A DNA stretch of 64,000 nucleotides from Streptomyces sp. NBC_00414 (lineage in GTDB: Bacteria > Actinomycetota > Actinomycetes > Streptomycetales > Streptomycetaceae), in NCBI RefSeq assembly GCF_036038375.1, contig NZ_CP107935.1, forward strand, positions 3,720,001-3,784,000, read 5' to 3'. Made by a program: the position numbers and the translations under genes. Each line of letters begins with the position of its first letter. Position 1 is the first letter of the stretch. The notes beneath the pieces are model-generated. The model had not been told where the DNA came from and did not search any database. It saw nothing but the letters and a program-made list of their open reading frames with translations. Below are positions 1 to 9,284 of this stretch, piece by piece.

Positions 1-60
1 GGACTGATTGGGCCGGGTGGGCCGGGGGGGCGTTGTCGGGTGCGGGTGCGTTGTGGCTGG

Positions 61-165
61 TCGCGCCGTTCCCCGCGCCCCTGGGGCTGCGCCCCTGAAA
101 GTCTGCGCCGTTCCCCGCGCCCCCGAAGACCAGAAGACTGCGCCGTTCCCCGCGCCCCTGATGGC
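61..165. repeat. Three copies of a GC-rich Streptomyces intergenic repeat
   Basis: A short motif, gccgttccccgcgcccc, occurs three times (about 66, 108 and 143). Its reverse complement recurs at about 15,204, 25,805, 29,689-29,762 and 45,075. It lies only between genes and has no coding character. The rest of the first 290 bases shows no supported gene. Confidence 0.7.
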
Positions 166-290
166 TGAGCGCACACTCCCATGGGTGTAGGTGAGTTGGG
201 TCGGTGGGGATCGGGGGATGCACGTGGTGTAGCGCTGGGTGGGATCCTGTTCTACCGTCCTCCCGTCACCCATGGACGGGAGGACGACCC

Positions 291-2468
291 GTGCGCACCG
301 ACAGCCCCCGGACGGCATCTCCGCAAGGCCCCCGCAAGGCAAGTCCCCGCAGCATCGTCATCTGGACCCTCGTCGCGCTGGTGAGCGCGGCCGGCTGGTC
401 CGTACTCGCGCTCTCGCGGGGCGAGGAGGTCTCGGCCGCCTGGATGGTCGCCGCCGCCCTCGGCTCGTACGCCATCGCCTATCGCTTCTACTCGAAGTTC
501 ATCGCCTACAAGGTTCTGAAGGTCGACAAGACCCGGGCCACCCCGGCCGAGCGGCTCAACAACGGCATCGACTTCCACCCCACCGACCGGCGGGTGCTCC
601 TCGGCCACCACTTCGCGGCGATCGCGGGCGCGGGACCGCTGGTGGGGCCCGTGCTGGCCGCGCAGATGGGGTATCTGCCCGGCACCATCTGGATCATCGT
701 CGGCGTGATCTTCGCGGGCGCGGTCCAGGACATGGTCGTGCTGTTCTTCTCCACCCGGCGCGACGGCCGGTCACTGGGGCAGATGGCACGCGAGGAGATC
801 GGACCGTTCGGCGGCGCTGCCGCCCTGCTCGCCGCCTTCGCCATCATGATCATCCTGCTCGGGGTGCTCGCGCTGGTCGTCGTCAACGCGCTCGCCCAGT
901 CGCCGTGGGGCACCTTCTCCATCGCGATGACGGTCCCGATCGCCCTGCTGATGGGCTTCTACCTGCGGGTGCTGCGGCCCGGCCGGGTCTCCGAGGTCTC
1001 GCTGATCGGTGTGGCGCTGCTGCTGCTCGCGCTGGTCGCCGGCCGCTGGGTCGCCGAGTCGTCGTGGGCCGACACGTTCACGCTCGCACCCTCGACCCTG
1101 GTCATCTGGCTGGTGGCGTACGGGTTCATCGCGTCGATCCTGCCCGTGTGGATGCTGCTCGCACCCCGGGACTACCTCTCCACGTTCATGAAGATCGGCA
1201 CGATCGGGCTGCTCGCGCTCGGCGTCGTCATCTCGCTGCCGACCCTGAAGATGGACGCGGTGACGGACTTCGCCTCACAGGGCGACGGACCGGTCTTCGC
1301 GGGCTCGCTCTTCCCGTTCGTCTTCATCACCATCGCCTGCGGGGCGCTCTCCGGCTTCCACTCCCTGATCTCCTCCGGCACCACGCCGAAGATGATCCAG
1401 AAGGAGACGCAGGTCCGGCTGATCGGCTACGGCTCCATGCTCATGGAGTCGTCCGTGGCGGTGATGGCGCTGATCGCGGCGTCCATCATCGACCCGGGTC
1501 TGTACTTCGCGATGAACGCGCCGGCGGGTGTCATCGGCGACACGGTCCAGAACGCCAGCCAAGTGGTGGGCAGCTGGGGCTATCAGATCTCCCCCGAGGA
1601 ACTGGCCGCCGCGGCGAAGAACGTCGAAGAGTCGTCCCTGCTGTCGCGGACCGGCGGTGCGCCCACGCTCGCGGTCGGGGTCTCGGAGATCTTCTCCGAG
1701 GTCACCGGAGGCGGCCTGCGCGCGTTCTGGTACCACTTCGCGATCATGTTCGAGGCGTTGTTCATCCTGACCGCGCTCGACGCGGGCACCCGGGTGGGCC
1801 GCTTCATGCTCCAGGACACGCTCGGCAATCTCTACAAACCCTTCAAGAACGTGAGCTGGAAGCCCGGCCTGGTCATCACGAGCGGCATCGTCTGCGGTCT
1901 GTGGGGCTACTTCCTGTGGGTCGGCGTCCACGAGCCGCTCGGCGGGATCAACCAGCTGTTCCCGATCTTCGGCATCTCCAACCAGCTCCTCGCCGCGGTC
2001 GCCCTGGCCGTCTGCACGACCCTGCTGGTGAAGTCCGGACGCCTCAAGTGGGCCTGGATCACCGGGATCCCGCTCGTCTGGGACGCCACGGTCACCCTGA
2101 CCGCGAGCTGGCAGAAGGTCTTCTCCAGCGACCCGCGCGTCGGCTTCTTCAAGCAGCGCTCGATCTACCAGGACGGCATCGACCGGGGCGAACTCGTCGC
2201 GCCCGCCAAGAACATGGACGACATGCACACGATCGTCACGAACTCCACGGTCGACGGTGTCCTCACGGCGGCTCTCGCCCTGCTCATCGTCATCGTGATC
2301 GCGGACGCGACGAGGGTGTGCATCCGGCACATACGCCGTCCCGCGCTCTCCACGCTCAGCGAGGCGCCGTACGTCGAGTCGCAGATCGTCGCTCCGGCCG
2401 GGCTGATCCCGACCAAGGAGGAGAAGGAGGAGGTACGCGATGCGGTCGGCGCTGAACCGCGCGGCTAG
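291..2468 (+). CDS. cstA: Carbon starvation protein CstA family transporter
   Basis: Polytopic inner-membrane protein of the CstA family, which imports peptides or pyruvate when carbon is short. The 725 residues are mostly hydrophobic helices, with family stretches such as HHFAAIAGAGPLVGPVLAAQ in the N-terminal third and the GISNQLLAA segment near residue 570. I place the start at GTG 291 because a GGAG-type ribosome site lies just before it. An in-frame ATG at 204 would add 29 residues with no family character. The 3' end overlaps the YbdD-like gene by 29 bases, the usual cstA-ybdD pairing. Substrate is inferred from the family and not shown by the sequence. Confidence 0.93.
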   Translation: MRTDSPRTASPQGPRKASPRSIVIWTLVALVSAAGWSVLALSRGEEVSAAWMVAAALGSYAIAYRFYSKFIAYKVLKVDKTRATPAERLNNGIDFHPTDRRVLLGHHFAAIAGAGPLVGPVLAAQMGYLPGTIWIIVGVIFAGAVQDMVVLFFSTRRDGRSLGQMAREEIGPFGGAAALLAAFAIMIILLGVLALVVVNALAQSPWGTFSIAMTVPIALLMGFYLRVLRPGRVSEVSLIGVALLLLALVAGRWVAESSWADTFTLAPSTLVIWLVAYGFIASILPVWMLLAPRDYLSTFMKIGTIGLLALGVVISLPTLKMDAVTDFASQGDGPVFAGSLFPFVFITIACGALSGFHSLISSGTTPKMIQKETQVRLIGYGSMLMESSVAVMALIAASIIDPGLYFAMNAPAGVIGDTVQNASQVVGSWGYQISPEELAAAAKNVEESSLLSRTGGAPTLAVGVSEIFSEVTGGGLRAFWYHFAIMFEALFILTALDAGTRVGRFMLQDTLGNLYKPFKNVSWKPGLVITSGIVCGLWGYFLWVGVHEPLGGINQLFPIFGISNQLLAAVALAVCTTLLVKSGRLKWAWITGIPLVWDATVTLTASWQKVFSSDPRVGFFKQRSIYQDGIDRGELVAPAKNMDDMHTIVTNSTVDGVLTAALALLIVIVIADATRVCIRHIRRPALSTLSEAPYVESQIVAPAGLIPTKEEKEEVRDAVGAEPRG

Positions 2469-2649
2469 GGCGGTCGGAGGAGTGCGCTGGTACGTACGGG
2501 AACTCACCGACGAGTCCGCGTACGACCGTTACGTCGCCCATGTGCGCACCGCCCGGCCCGATGCGGACGTGCCCTCGCGGCGGGAGTTCGAGCGGATGCG
2601 TACGGACCGTCAGGAGGAGGATCCCCGGCAGGGCTTCCGCTGCTGCTGA
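2440..2649 (+). CDS. YbdD/YjiX family small protein
   Basis: A 69-residue protein of the YbdD/YjiX (DUF466) family, which typically sits directly behind cstA or btsT genes. It has the family pattern RWYVRELTDESAYDRYVAH in the first half and a C-terminal RCC end. It starts inside the last codons of cstA, in another frame, so it is probably translationally coupled. Homologues are reported to be needed for full activity of the partner transporter; here that role is inferred from position. Confidence 0.88.
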   Translation: MRSALNRAARAVGGVRWYVRELTDESAYDRYVAHVRTARPDADVPSRREFERMRTDRQEEDPRQGFRCC

Positions 2650-2709
2650 CGCCGTGACGGGAGCGACCGCCGTCGTTGAACGACACGGCACATCCGTTAT
2701 GCGGACGGG

Positions 2710-2728
2710 GGTTCCATAAAGCGGAACC
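2710..2728. promoter_or_regulatory. Candidate operator upstream of the DUF3311-symporter operon
   Basis: The perfect inverted repeat GGTTCC-N7-GGAACC lies 58 bases before the start of the DUF3311 gene. Its shape resembles operators of IclR-family regulators. No regulator gene is adjacent, so the binding protein is unknown. Confidence 0.4.
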
Positions 2729-2785
2729 GTCCCTTAGATTTCCTGCGCGTTGCACAGGTGATCAGTGAGGGGACGGAGCCGCCGC

Positions 2786-3079
2786 ATGTCAGAAACACCG
2801 GACGCGCCAAGAGCGCCCGAGGAGAATCCACCGGTGGTGACACCGGTCCGCGTGGTGATCGCCCTCTGCCTGATCGCGCCGTTCGTGGCGATGCTCTGGG
2901 TGGGGTCGTACGCGAAGGTCGACCCGACCTTCATCGGCATTCCGTTCTTCTACTGGTACCAGATGCTGTGGGTGCTCATCTCGACCTCGCTCACGATGAC
3001 CGCGTTCACGCTGTGGAACCGTGACCAGCGCGCCCGCAAGGCCGCCCGCCCGTCGCAGAAGGGGGGTGCGTCCGCATGA
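2786..3079 (+). CDS. DUF3311 small membrane protein, symporter partner
   Basis: A 97-residue protein with two predicted membrane helices (about residues 20-40 and 50-72) and a basic C-terminal tail, matching DUF3311. These proteins are encoded next to sodium:solute symporters and are regarded as accessory subunits. ATG 2786 follows a GGACGGAG ribosome site. Its stop codon overlaps the next start in an ATGA junction, so the pair is translationally coupled. No catalytic residues are expected. Confidence 0.85.
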   Translation: MSETPDAPRAPEENPPVVTPVRVVIALCLIAPFVAMLWVGSYAKVDPTFIGIPFFYWYQMLWVLISTSLTMTAFTLWNRDQRARKAARPSQKGGASA

Positions 3080-4707
3080 AGGACGGCGTGAACGGCGTGG
3101 CACTCGCCGTCTTCATCTTCTTCTTCCTGGCCGTCACGGTCATGGGCTTCATGGCCTCGCGCTGGCGCCGGTCGAGCAACGAGCACACCCTCGACGAATG
3201 GGGCCTGGGCGGACGGTCGTTCGGCACCTGGGTCACCTGGTTCCTGCTCGGCGGCGACCTCTACACGGCTTACACGTTCGTGGCGGTTCCGGCGGCGATC
3301 TACGCGGCGGGCGCGGCCGGCTTCTTCGCCGTCCCGTACACGATCCTGGTCTACCCGCTGATCTTCACCTTCCTCCCCCGCCTCTGGTCGGTGTCGCACA
3401 AGCACGGCTATGTGACGACGTCGGACTTCGTGCGCGGGCGCTTCGGCTCGAAGGGGCTGTCGCTCGCGGTCGCCGTCACCGGCATCCTCGCGACGATGCC
3501 GTACATCGCGCTGCAACTGGTCGGCATCCAGGCCGTCCTCGACGTGATGGGCGTCGGCGGCGGCGAGGACACCAACTGGTTCGTCAAGGACCTGCCGCTG
3601 CTCATCGCCTTCGGTGTGCTGGCCGCGTACACGTACTCGTCCGGGCTGCGCGCGCCCGCCCTGATCGCGTTCGTCAAGGACACGCTGATCTACATCGTCA
3701 TCGCGGTCGCGATCATCTACATCCCGATCAAGCTGGGCGGCTTCGACGAGATCTTCGCCAAGGCGGGCGAGGCCTACAACCAGACCAACCCGGCGACCGG
3801 CGCGCCACGCGGCTCCCTGGTACCGGGCGAGGCGGGGCAGTGGACGTACGCGACGCTCGCGCTCGGTTCCGCGCTGGCCCTCTTCATGTATCCGCACTCG
3901 ATCACGGCGACGCTGTCCTCGCGCAGCCGTGAGGTGATCCGGCGCAACACCACGCTCCTGCCGCTGTACTCGCTGATGTTGGGCCTGCTCGCGCTGCTCG
4001 GCTTCATGGCGATCGCGGCCGGGATCAAGGTGGAGAACGGGCAGTTGGCGATCCCGCAGCTCTTCGAGACCATGTTCCCGGACTGGTTCGCGGGCGTGGC
4101 CTTCGCGGCGATCGGCATCGGCGCGCTCGTGCCGGCGGCCATCATGTCCATCGCGGCGGCGAATCTCTTCACCCGCAACATCTACAAGGACTTCATCAAG
4201 CCCGACGCGACGCCCGCCCAGGAGACCAAGGTCTCCAAGCTGGTCTCGCTGCTCGTGAAGGTGGGCGCGCTGGTCTTCGTCCTCACCATGGACAAGACGG
4301 TGGCCATCAACTTCCAGCTGCTGGGCGGCATCTGGATCCTGCAGACCTTCCCGGCGCTGGTCGGCGGCCTGTTCACCCGCTGGTTCCACCGGTGGGCGCT
4401 GCTCGCGGGCTGGGCGGTCGGCATGGTGTACGGCACGCTCGCCGCGTACGGGGTGGCTTCGCCTTCGCAGAAGCACTTCGGTGGGTCGTCGAAGGAGATT
4501 CCCGGGATCGGGGAGATCGGGTACATCGGGCTCACGGCGTTCGTGCTGAACGTGGTGGTGACGGTGGTGATGACGTTCGTGCTGAAGGCCGTCAACGCAC
4601 CCGAGGGCGTCGACGAGACCTCTGCCGAGGACTACACGGCGGACGCGGGCGACAAGGGAGTCCAGGTCGAGCTGCCGCCTGCGACGGCGGGCACGGCCGG
4701 CCACTAG
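3076..4707 (+). CDS. Sodium:solute symporter (SSS family), monocarboxylate-type
   Basis: A 543-residue polytopic membrane protein of the sodium:solute symporter family. The N-terminal segment DEWGLGGRSFGTWVTWFLLGGDLYTAYTF has the typical first-helix and gate-region pattern, and the pattern PAAIMSIAAANLFTRNIYKDF near residue 355 is characteristic. Actinobacterial SSS proteins paired with DUF3311 include monocarboxylate (acetate, pyruvate, propionate) transporters such as MctC, so a short-chain organic acid is the likeliest substrate. This is inferred. The hydrophilic tail after residue 505 is acidic. A palindromic repeat follows the gene. Confidence 0.88.
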   Translation: MKDGVNGVALAVFIFFFLAVTVMGFMASRWRRSSNEHTLDEWGLGGRSFGTWVTWFLLGGDLYTAYTFVAVPAAIYAAGAAGFFAVPYTILVYPLIFTFLPRLWSVSHKHGYVTTSDFVRGRFGSKGLSLAVAVTGILATMPYIALQLVGIQAVLDVMGVGGGEDTNWFVKDLPLLIAFGVLAAYTYSSGLRAPALIAFVKDTLIYIVIAVAIIYIPIKLGGFDEIFAKAGEAYNQTNPATGAPRGSLVPGEAGQWTYATLALGSALALFMYPHSITATLSSRSREVIRRNTTLLPLYSLMLGLLALLGFMAIAAGIKVENGQLAIPQLFETMFPDWFAGVAFAAIGIGALVPAAIMSIAAANLFTRNIYKDFIKPDATPAQETKVSKLVSLLVKVGALVFVLTMDKTVAINFQLLGGIWILQTFPALVGGLFTRWFHRWALLAGWAVGMVYGTLAAYGVASPSQKHFGGSSKEIPGIGEIGYIGLTAFVLNVVVTVVMTFVLKAVNAPEGVDETSAEDYTADAGDKGVQVELPPATAGTAGH

Positions 4708-4741
4708 GGCCGTACTCGGGGGCCGGCCCCCGAACCCCCGC

Positions 4742-4813
4742 TCCTCAAACGCCGGAGGGGCTGAGATCTCGCCGGACGGGCGTATGTCTTTCAGCCCGTC
4801 CGGCGTTTGAGGA
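4742..4813. repeat. Palindromic Streptomyces intergenic repeat
   Basis: Two near-complementary 22-base arms (4742-4763 and 4792-4813) contain the motif ccggcgtttgagga and its complement. The right arm and its downstream gcgaggg-gcagcccc tail recur at 33,659-33,720. It could act as a terminator for the symporter operon and is typical of dispersed Streptomyces repeats. Confidence 0.75.
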
Positions 4814-4925
4814 CAACGGGGGCGAGGGGGCGCAGCCCCCATGCGGTGACGATGGGGGTCCCCCCGGTCGAGCGAAGCCGAGACTGGGGGAGGGTAGGGG
4901 CGACGGGGGCGGATAACCTGGACCG

Positions 4926-5915
4926 GTGACCCCACGCGCGCCCATCGTCCTCGACAGCGACCCCGGTATCGACGACGCCGTAGCCCTCCAGTACCTCCTG
5001 GGCACAGGCCTGTGGGACCTGAAGGCCTACACCTCCGCGGGCGGCAACCTCCCCGCCGAGCAGACCTACCTCAACGCCCGCGCCCTCGCACGAGCGATGC
5101 GCATCGACGCCGACGTCCCCGTGCACCGCGGTGCGGGCCGCCCCCTGACCCGCCTCCCCTACCGCGTCGCCGCCGACTTCCACGGCCCCTCGGGCCTCGG
5201 CGACGAGACGCTGCCCGACTCGACCGCCGCGCACCCGACGGAGTCCTCCGCGCAGGCGCTGCTGCGGCTCTCCCGGGAGTACGAGGGCGAGCTGACGGTG
5301 TGCGCCACGGGCCCCCTCACCAACATCGCGATCGCGCTCCTGGAGGACCCCGGATTCGCCCGGCGCGTCGGCAGGTTCGTGTTCATGGGCGGCGCCGCGC
5401 GGGTGCCCGGGAACATCACCCCGGTCGCCGAGTTCAACATGTGGGCCGACCCGGACGCCGCCGAGCTGGTCCTGTCCTCCGGCATCCCGTTCACGATGGT
5501 CGACCTGGACGCCTCGCACCAATGGCTGTTCAGGCCCGCCGACCTCGCGGCCCTGGAGGCGGCGGGCCCCGGCACCGCGCTCGCCGCCAGACTGCTGCGG
5601 GTCTACATGGACGCGTACCGGCGCAGTGGCGGGGACGGCACCTGTCCGCTGCACGATCCGCTCGCCGTCGGCGTGTGCGCGGACGAGTCGTTCGTGACGC
5701 TCGCGGAGGGCGCGGTCATCGTCGAGTCCGCCGCCGAACTCACCCGCGGCCAGACCGTGTTCGTGCCCTCGGCGGCGGGGCGGATCTACTATCCCGAGTC
5801 GCCGGCCCTGACCGCACGGGCCCGCCTCACCGGCCGGGTGGCGCTGGGTCCTGGCCCGCGCGACTTCACGAAGGATTTCGTCTCGACGCTGCAGTTGTGG
5901 CCGAGCGCGGGCTGA
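4926..5915 (+). CDS. Inosine-uridine preferring nucleoside hydrolase family protein
   Basis: A 329-residue cytosolic hydrolase that should cleave the N-glycosidic bond of ribonucleosides for base salvage. The N-terminal SDPGIDDAVAL (residues 10-20) is the calcium-binding aspartate cluster that defines the family. The motif NMWADPDAAE near residue 175 and the HDPLAV segment near residue 243 supply the other metal and ribose contacts. Length and motif order are normal. GTG 4926 is the first suitable start. It appears monocistronic, with a GNAT gene 48 bases downstream. Base preference cannot be told from sequence. Confidence 0.9.
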   Translation: MTPRAPIVLDSDPGIDDAVALQYLLGTGLWDLKAYTSAGGNLPAEQTYLNARALARAMRIDADVPVHRGAGRPLTRLPYRVAADFHGPSGLGDETLPDSTAAHPTESSAQALLRLSREYEGELTVCATGPLTNIAIALLEDPGFARRVGRFVFMGGAARVPGNITPVAEFNMWADPDAAELVLSSGIPFTMVDLDASHQWLFRPADLAALEAAGPGTALAARLLRVYMDAYRRSGGDGTCPLHDPLAVGVCADESFVTLAEGAVIVESAAELTRGQTVFVPSAAGRIYYPESPALTARARLTGRVALGPGPRDFTKDFVSTLQLWPSAG

Positions 5916-5963
5916 GAGCCACCCGAACCACCCGAGCCACCGGCACACTGCACACTGCTCAGC

Positions 5964-6500
5964 ATGGACATCGTGATCAGACGGGCGGAGCCCGGGGAGT
6001 ACACCGCGCTGGGAGAGATCACCGCGCAGGCCTATCTCGGGGACGGGCTGCTCGACTTCGGGGAGAGCGACGAGTACCTCGGCGAGCTGCGGAACGTGGC
6101 GAAGCGGGCCGCCGCCGCCGACGTACTGGTGGCCGTCGAGGACGTGGAGGGCGGCGGCGGGGCGGGCGTGCGGGGGCGGCTTCTCGGCGGGGTGACCTTC
6201 GTGCCGGCAGGCGGTCCCATGGCCGAGGTCTCGCGCGACGGCGAGGCCGAGATCCGGATGCTGGCGGTCTCGAAGGACGCCCGCGGCAGGGGCGTGGGCA
6301 CCGCCCTCGTGCGCGCCTGCGTCGACCGCGCACGGGCCACGGACGGCTGCGGGGCCGTCGTGCTGTCCACCCAGCGCACCATGCACAGCGCCCACCGGAT
6401 CTACGAGCGCCTCGGCTTCACCCGCGATCCGGCCCGGGACTGGAACCCCGTCCCGCACCTGGACGACATCATGCTCCTCAGCTATGAGTTGACGCTCTGA
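5964..6500 (+). CDS. GNAT family N-acetyltransferase
   Basis: A 178-residue single-domain GNAT acetyltransferase using acetyl-CoA. The cofactor-binding motif RMLAVSKDARGRGVGTALV lies at about residues 93-111, followed by the RIYERLGF motif near residue 142. The acceptor substrate is not recognisable. A Gly/Arg-rich loop around residue 67 is probably an insertion. It stands alone, and the next feature is the NrdR-box promoter of nrdA on the same strand. Confidence 0.85.
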   Translation: MDIVIRRAEPGEYTALGEITAQAYLGDGLLDFGESDEYLGELRNVAKRAAAADVLVAVEDVEGGGGAGVRGRLLGGVTFVPAGGPMAEVSRDGEAEIRMLAVSKDARGRGVGTALVRACVDRARATDGCGAVVLSTQRTMHSAHRIYERLGFTRDPARDWNPVPHLDDIMLLSYELTL

Positions 6501-6532
6501 CACGCTCCGCTACCCCTCCCGGAGTCGACACG

Positions 6533-6578
6533 ACACAAGATGTGGGGGTGCTTCCGGAGCCCGGCACAAGATGTATGC
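6533..6578 (+). promoter_or_regulatory. Tandem NrdR boxes at the nrdABS promoter
   Basis: Two copies of CACAAGATGT begin at 6534 and 6565, exactly 31 bases or three helical turns apart. This is the known arrangement of NrdR boxes upstream of Streptomyces ribonucleotide reductase operons. The second box overlaps a TATGCT sequence that could serve as the -10 element. NrdR, a zinc/ATP-cone repressor encoded elsewhere, would repress from here. Confidence 0.82.
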
Positions 6579-6585
6579 TCATGCT

Positions 6586-6724
6586 CGCTGTCGTCGCAGG
6601 GGAATCCGGTGCGAATCCGGAACTGTCCCGCAACGGTGTACTTATACGCGCATATACGCATGCCCATATGTCCGCATGCTCGTATATCGCGTACAGGAGT
6701 CAGTCCGAGGACCTGCCGACAGCG
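6586..6724 (+). promoter_or_regulatory. Cobalamin (B12) riboswitch upstream of nrdABS
   Basis: The leader contains conserved cobalamin-riboswitch blocks: GGTGCGAATCCGGAACTGTC (6608-6627) continuing into CCGCAACGGT, and later AGTCAGTCCGAGGACCTGCC (6699-6718). The outer P1 helix is formed by CGCTGTCG (6586-6593) and its perfect complement CGACAGCG (6717-6724). A small hairpin, GGACC-GTCC-GGTCC, follows at 6730-6743. The Streptomyces coelicolor nrdABS operon is known to be switched off by adenosylcobalamin through such an element, leaving the B12-dependent class II enzyme NrdJ to work. Confidence 0.93.
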
Positions 6725-6872
6725 CGCCTGGACCGTCCGGTCCGGGTGCATGACGTCCGGGCCTCGTGGAGTGGGCCGGTGGACGCGGAGTACCGCTGCC
6801 CAGAGCGTGTACCCCCGTGTGCTCCGAATCCCCCTCCCCGCGGGCCCCGTGCCGAGCGAGGGAGAGCCCTAC

Positions 6873-9284
6873 GTGACCATCGCGCCAGCCGATCCGGTCT
6901 CCGCGACAGCGACCCGGGAGCAGCAGGACAGGGCCGAGGCAGACGGACCGGGAACCGCGTTGCTGCGGATCCTGACCGACTTCACCGCCGACCTCCCCGG
7001 TGCCGACCCCGGCCGGGTCGCCGCCGCCGCGTTGCGCGGCCGGTCCGCCGCCGCGGACACGGCCGAGCTGCGTGAGCTGGCCACGGAGTCGGCCGCAGGG
7101 CTCATCTCCGAGGACCCGGTCTACTCGAAGCTGGCCGCCCGCCTGCTGACCGTCGGCATCGCCGAGGAGGCCGCCTCACAGGGTGTGCGCTCCTTCTCCG
7201 AGTCGGTCGCCGTCGGCCACCGCGAGGGCCTGATCGCCGACCGCACGGCAGCGTTCGTACGCCTGCACGCGGCCCGGCTCGACGCGCTGATCGACCTGGC
7301 GGGCGACGACCGCTTCGGCTACTTCGGCCTGCGAACCCTGCACAGCCGGTACCTGCTGCGGCACCCGATCACGCGGTCCGTCATCGAGACGCCCCAGCAC
7401 TTCATGCTGCGGGTGGCGAGCGGTCTCGCCGAGGACGACACCACGCGCGCCCTCGACGAAGTGGCCTCCCTGTACCGGCTGATGAGCCGCCTCGACTACC
7501 TGCCCTCCTCCCCCACGCTCTTCAACTCCGGTACGCGCCACCCCCAGATGTCGTCCTGCTACCTCCTCGACTCCCCGCTGGACGAGCTGGACTCCATCTA
7601 CGACCGCTATCACCAGGTGGCCCGCCTCTCCAAGCACGCGGGCGGCATCGGCCTCTCGTACTCCCGGATCCGTTCGCGCGGTTCGCTGATCCGCGGCACG
7701 AACGGGCACTCGAACGGCATCGTCCCGTTCCTGAAGACCCTCGACGCCTCGGTCGCCGCGGTGAACCAGGGCGGCCGGCGCAAGGGCGCCGCCGCCGTCT
7801 ACCTGGAGACCTGGCACTCCGACATCGAGGAGTTCCTTGAGCTGCGCGACAACACCGGTGAGGACGCCCGGCGTACGCACAACCTGAACCTCGCGCACTG
7901 GATCCCGGACGAGTTCATGCGCCGGGTGAACGAGAACCGCGACTGGTCGCTGTTCTCGCCCTCGGACGTGCCCGAGCTGGTCGACCTGTGGGGCGACGAG
8001 TTCGACGCCGCGTACCGCAGGGCCGAGGAGCAGGGGCTCGCGAAGAGGACCATCCCGGCCCGTGACCTGTACGGCCGCATGATGCGCACCCTGGCGCAGA
8101 CCGGCAACGGCTGGATGACCTTCAAGGACGCCGCCAACCGCACGGCCAACCAGACGGCGCTGCCCGGCCACACGGTCCACTCCTCGAACCTGTGCACCGA
8201 GATCCTGGAGGTCACGGACGACGGGGAGACCGCGGTCTGCAACCTCGGGTCGGTCAACCTGGGCGCTTTCGTGGACGCCGACGCGCAGGACATCGACTGG
8301 GAGCGGCTCGACGCGACCGTCCGTACCGCCGTGACCTTCCTCGACCGGGTCGTCGACATCAACTTCTACCCGACCGAGCAGGCGGGCCGCTCCAACTCCA
8401 AGTGGCGTCCGGTGGGCCTCGGCGCCATGGGTCTGCAGGACGTCTTCTTCAAGCTGCGGCTGCCGTTCGACTCCCCTCAGGCCCGTGCCCTCTCCACCCG
8501 GATCGCCGAGCGGATCATGCTCGCCTCGTACGAGGCGTCCGCGGACCTCGCCGAGCGCAACGGCCCGCTGCCCGCCTGGGAGAAGACCCGTACGGCCCAG
8601 GGTGTGCTGCATCCGGACCACTACGACGTCGAGCTGAACTGGCCGGAGCGCTGGGCCGCCCTGCGGGAGCGGATCGCCGCCGTGGGTATGCGCAACTCGC
8701 TGCTGCTCGCCATCGCCCCGACCGCCACCATCGCGTCCATCGCGGGCGTGTACGAGTGCATCGAGCCGCAGGTCTCCAACCTGTTCAAGCGCGAGACGCT
8801 GTCGGGCGAGTTCCTCCAGGTGAACTCCTACCTGGTGGCCGAGCTGAAGAAGCTCGGCGTGTGGGACGCGCAGACCCGGGAGGCGCTGCGCGAGTCGGGC
8901 GGCTCGGTGCAGGGCTTCACCTGGGTCCCGCAGGACGTGCGCGACCTCTACCGCACGGCGTGGGAGATCCCGCAGCGCGGCCTGATCGACATGGCCGCAG
9001 CCCGGACCCCGTTCCTGGACCAGGCCCAGTCGCTGAACCTGTTCCTGGAGACGCCGACCATCGGCAAGCTCTCCTCGATGTACGCGTACGCCTGGAAGTC
9101 GGGGCTGAAGACGACGTACTACCTGCGCTCACGCCCGGCGACCCGGATCGCCCGCGCCGCCCAGGCCCAGAGCCCACAGGTCCAGGCGCGGCCCGAGACG
9201 ACCATTCCCGTCCAGCAGACCGCCGACCCCGACGCGGTCGCCTGCTCCCTTGAGAACCCCGAGTCCTGCGAGGCCTGCCAGTAA
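6873..9284 (+). CDS. nrdA: Class Ia ribonucleotide reductase large subunit
   Basis: Catalytic alpha subunit (803 residues) of aerobic class Ia ribonucleotide reductase, which reduces ribonucleoside diphosphates to deoxy forms for DNA synthesis. Visible signatures are the redox cysteine in SSCYLL (residue 229), the SNLCTEI active-site strand near residue 440 with the thiyl-radical cysteine, the TTYYL tyrosine pair for radical transfer, and C-terminal Cys799 and Cys802 for re-reduction. I start at GTG 6873, behind GAGGGAG (6858-6864). The open frame continues upstream to 6540 but crosses the riboswitch and is not coding. The stop overlaps nrdB by one base. Confidence 0.95.
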   Translation: MTIAPADPVSATATREQQDRAEADGPGTALLRILTDFTADLPGADPGRVAAAALRGRSAAADTAELRELATESAAGLISEDPVYSKLAARLLTVGIAEEAASQGVRSFSESVAVGHREGLIADRTAAFVRLHAARLDALIDLAGDDRFGYFGLRTLHSRYLLRHPITRSVIETPQHFMLRVASGLAEDDTTRALDEVASLYRLMSRLDYLPSSPTLFNSGTRHPQMSSCYLLDSPLDELDSIYDRYHQVARLSKHAGGIGLSYSRIRSRGSLIRGTNGHSNGIVPFLKTLDASVAAVNQGGRRKGAAAVYLETWHSDIEEFLELRDNTGEDARRTHNLNLAHWIPDEFMRRVNENRDWSLFSPSDVPELVDLWGDEFDAAYRRAEEQGLAKRTIPARDLYGRMMRTLAQTGNGWMTFKDAANRTANQTALPGHTVHSSNLCTEILEVTDDGETAVCNLGSVNLGAFVDADAQDIDWERLDATVRTAVTFLDRVVDINFYPTEQAGRSNSKWRPVGLGAMGLQDVFFKLRLPFDSPQARALSTRIAERIMLASYEASADLAERNGPLPAWEKTRTAQGVLHPDHYDVELNWPERWAALRERIAAVGMRNSLLLAIAPTATIASIAGVYECIEPQVSNLFKRETLSGEFLQVNSYLVAELKKLGVWDAQTREALRESGGSVQGFTWVPQDVRDLYRTAWEIPQRGLIDMAAARTPFLDQAQSLNLFLETPTIGKLSSMYAYAWKSGLKTTYYLRSRPATRIARAAQAQSPQVQARPETTIPVQQTADPDAVACSLENPESCEACQ

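Noticed and set aside
239..2507. Long open frames antisense and out of frame to cstA (up to 738 codons)
   Set aside because: Arg/Pro/Gly-rich shadow translations caused by high GC; cstA itself has full family character.
2950..6503. Minus-strand frames of 661 and 570 codons opposite the symporter, nucleoside hydrolase and GNAT genes
   Set aside because: No family patterns; low-complexity Arg/His/Glu composition typical of antisense frames.
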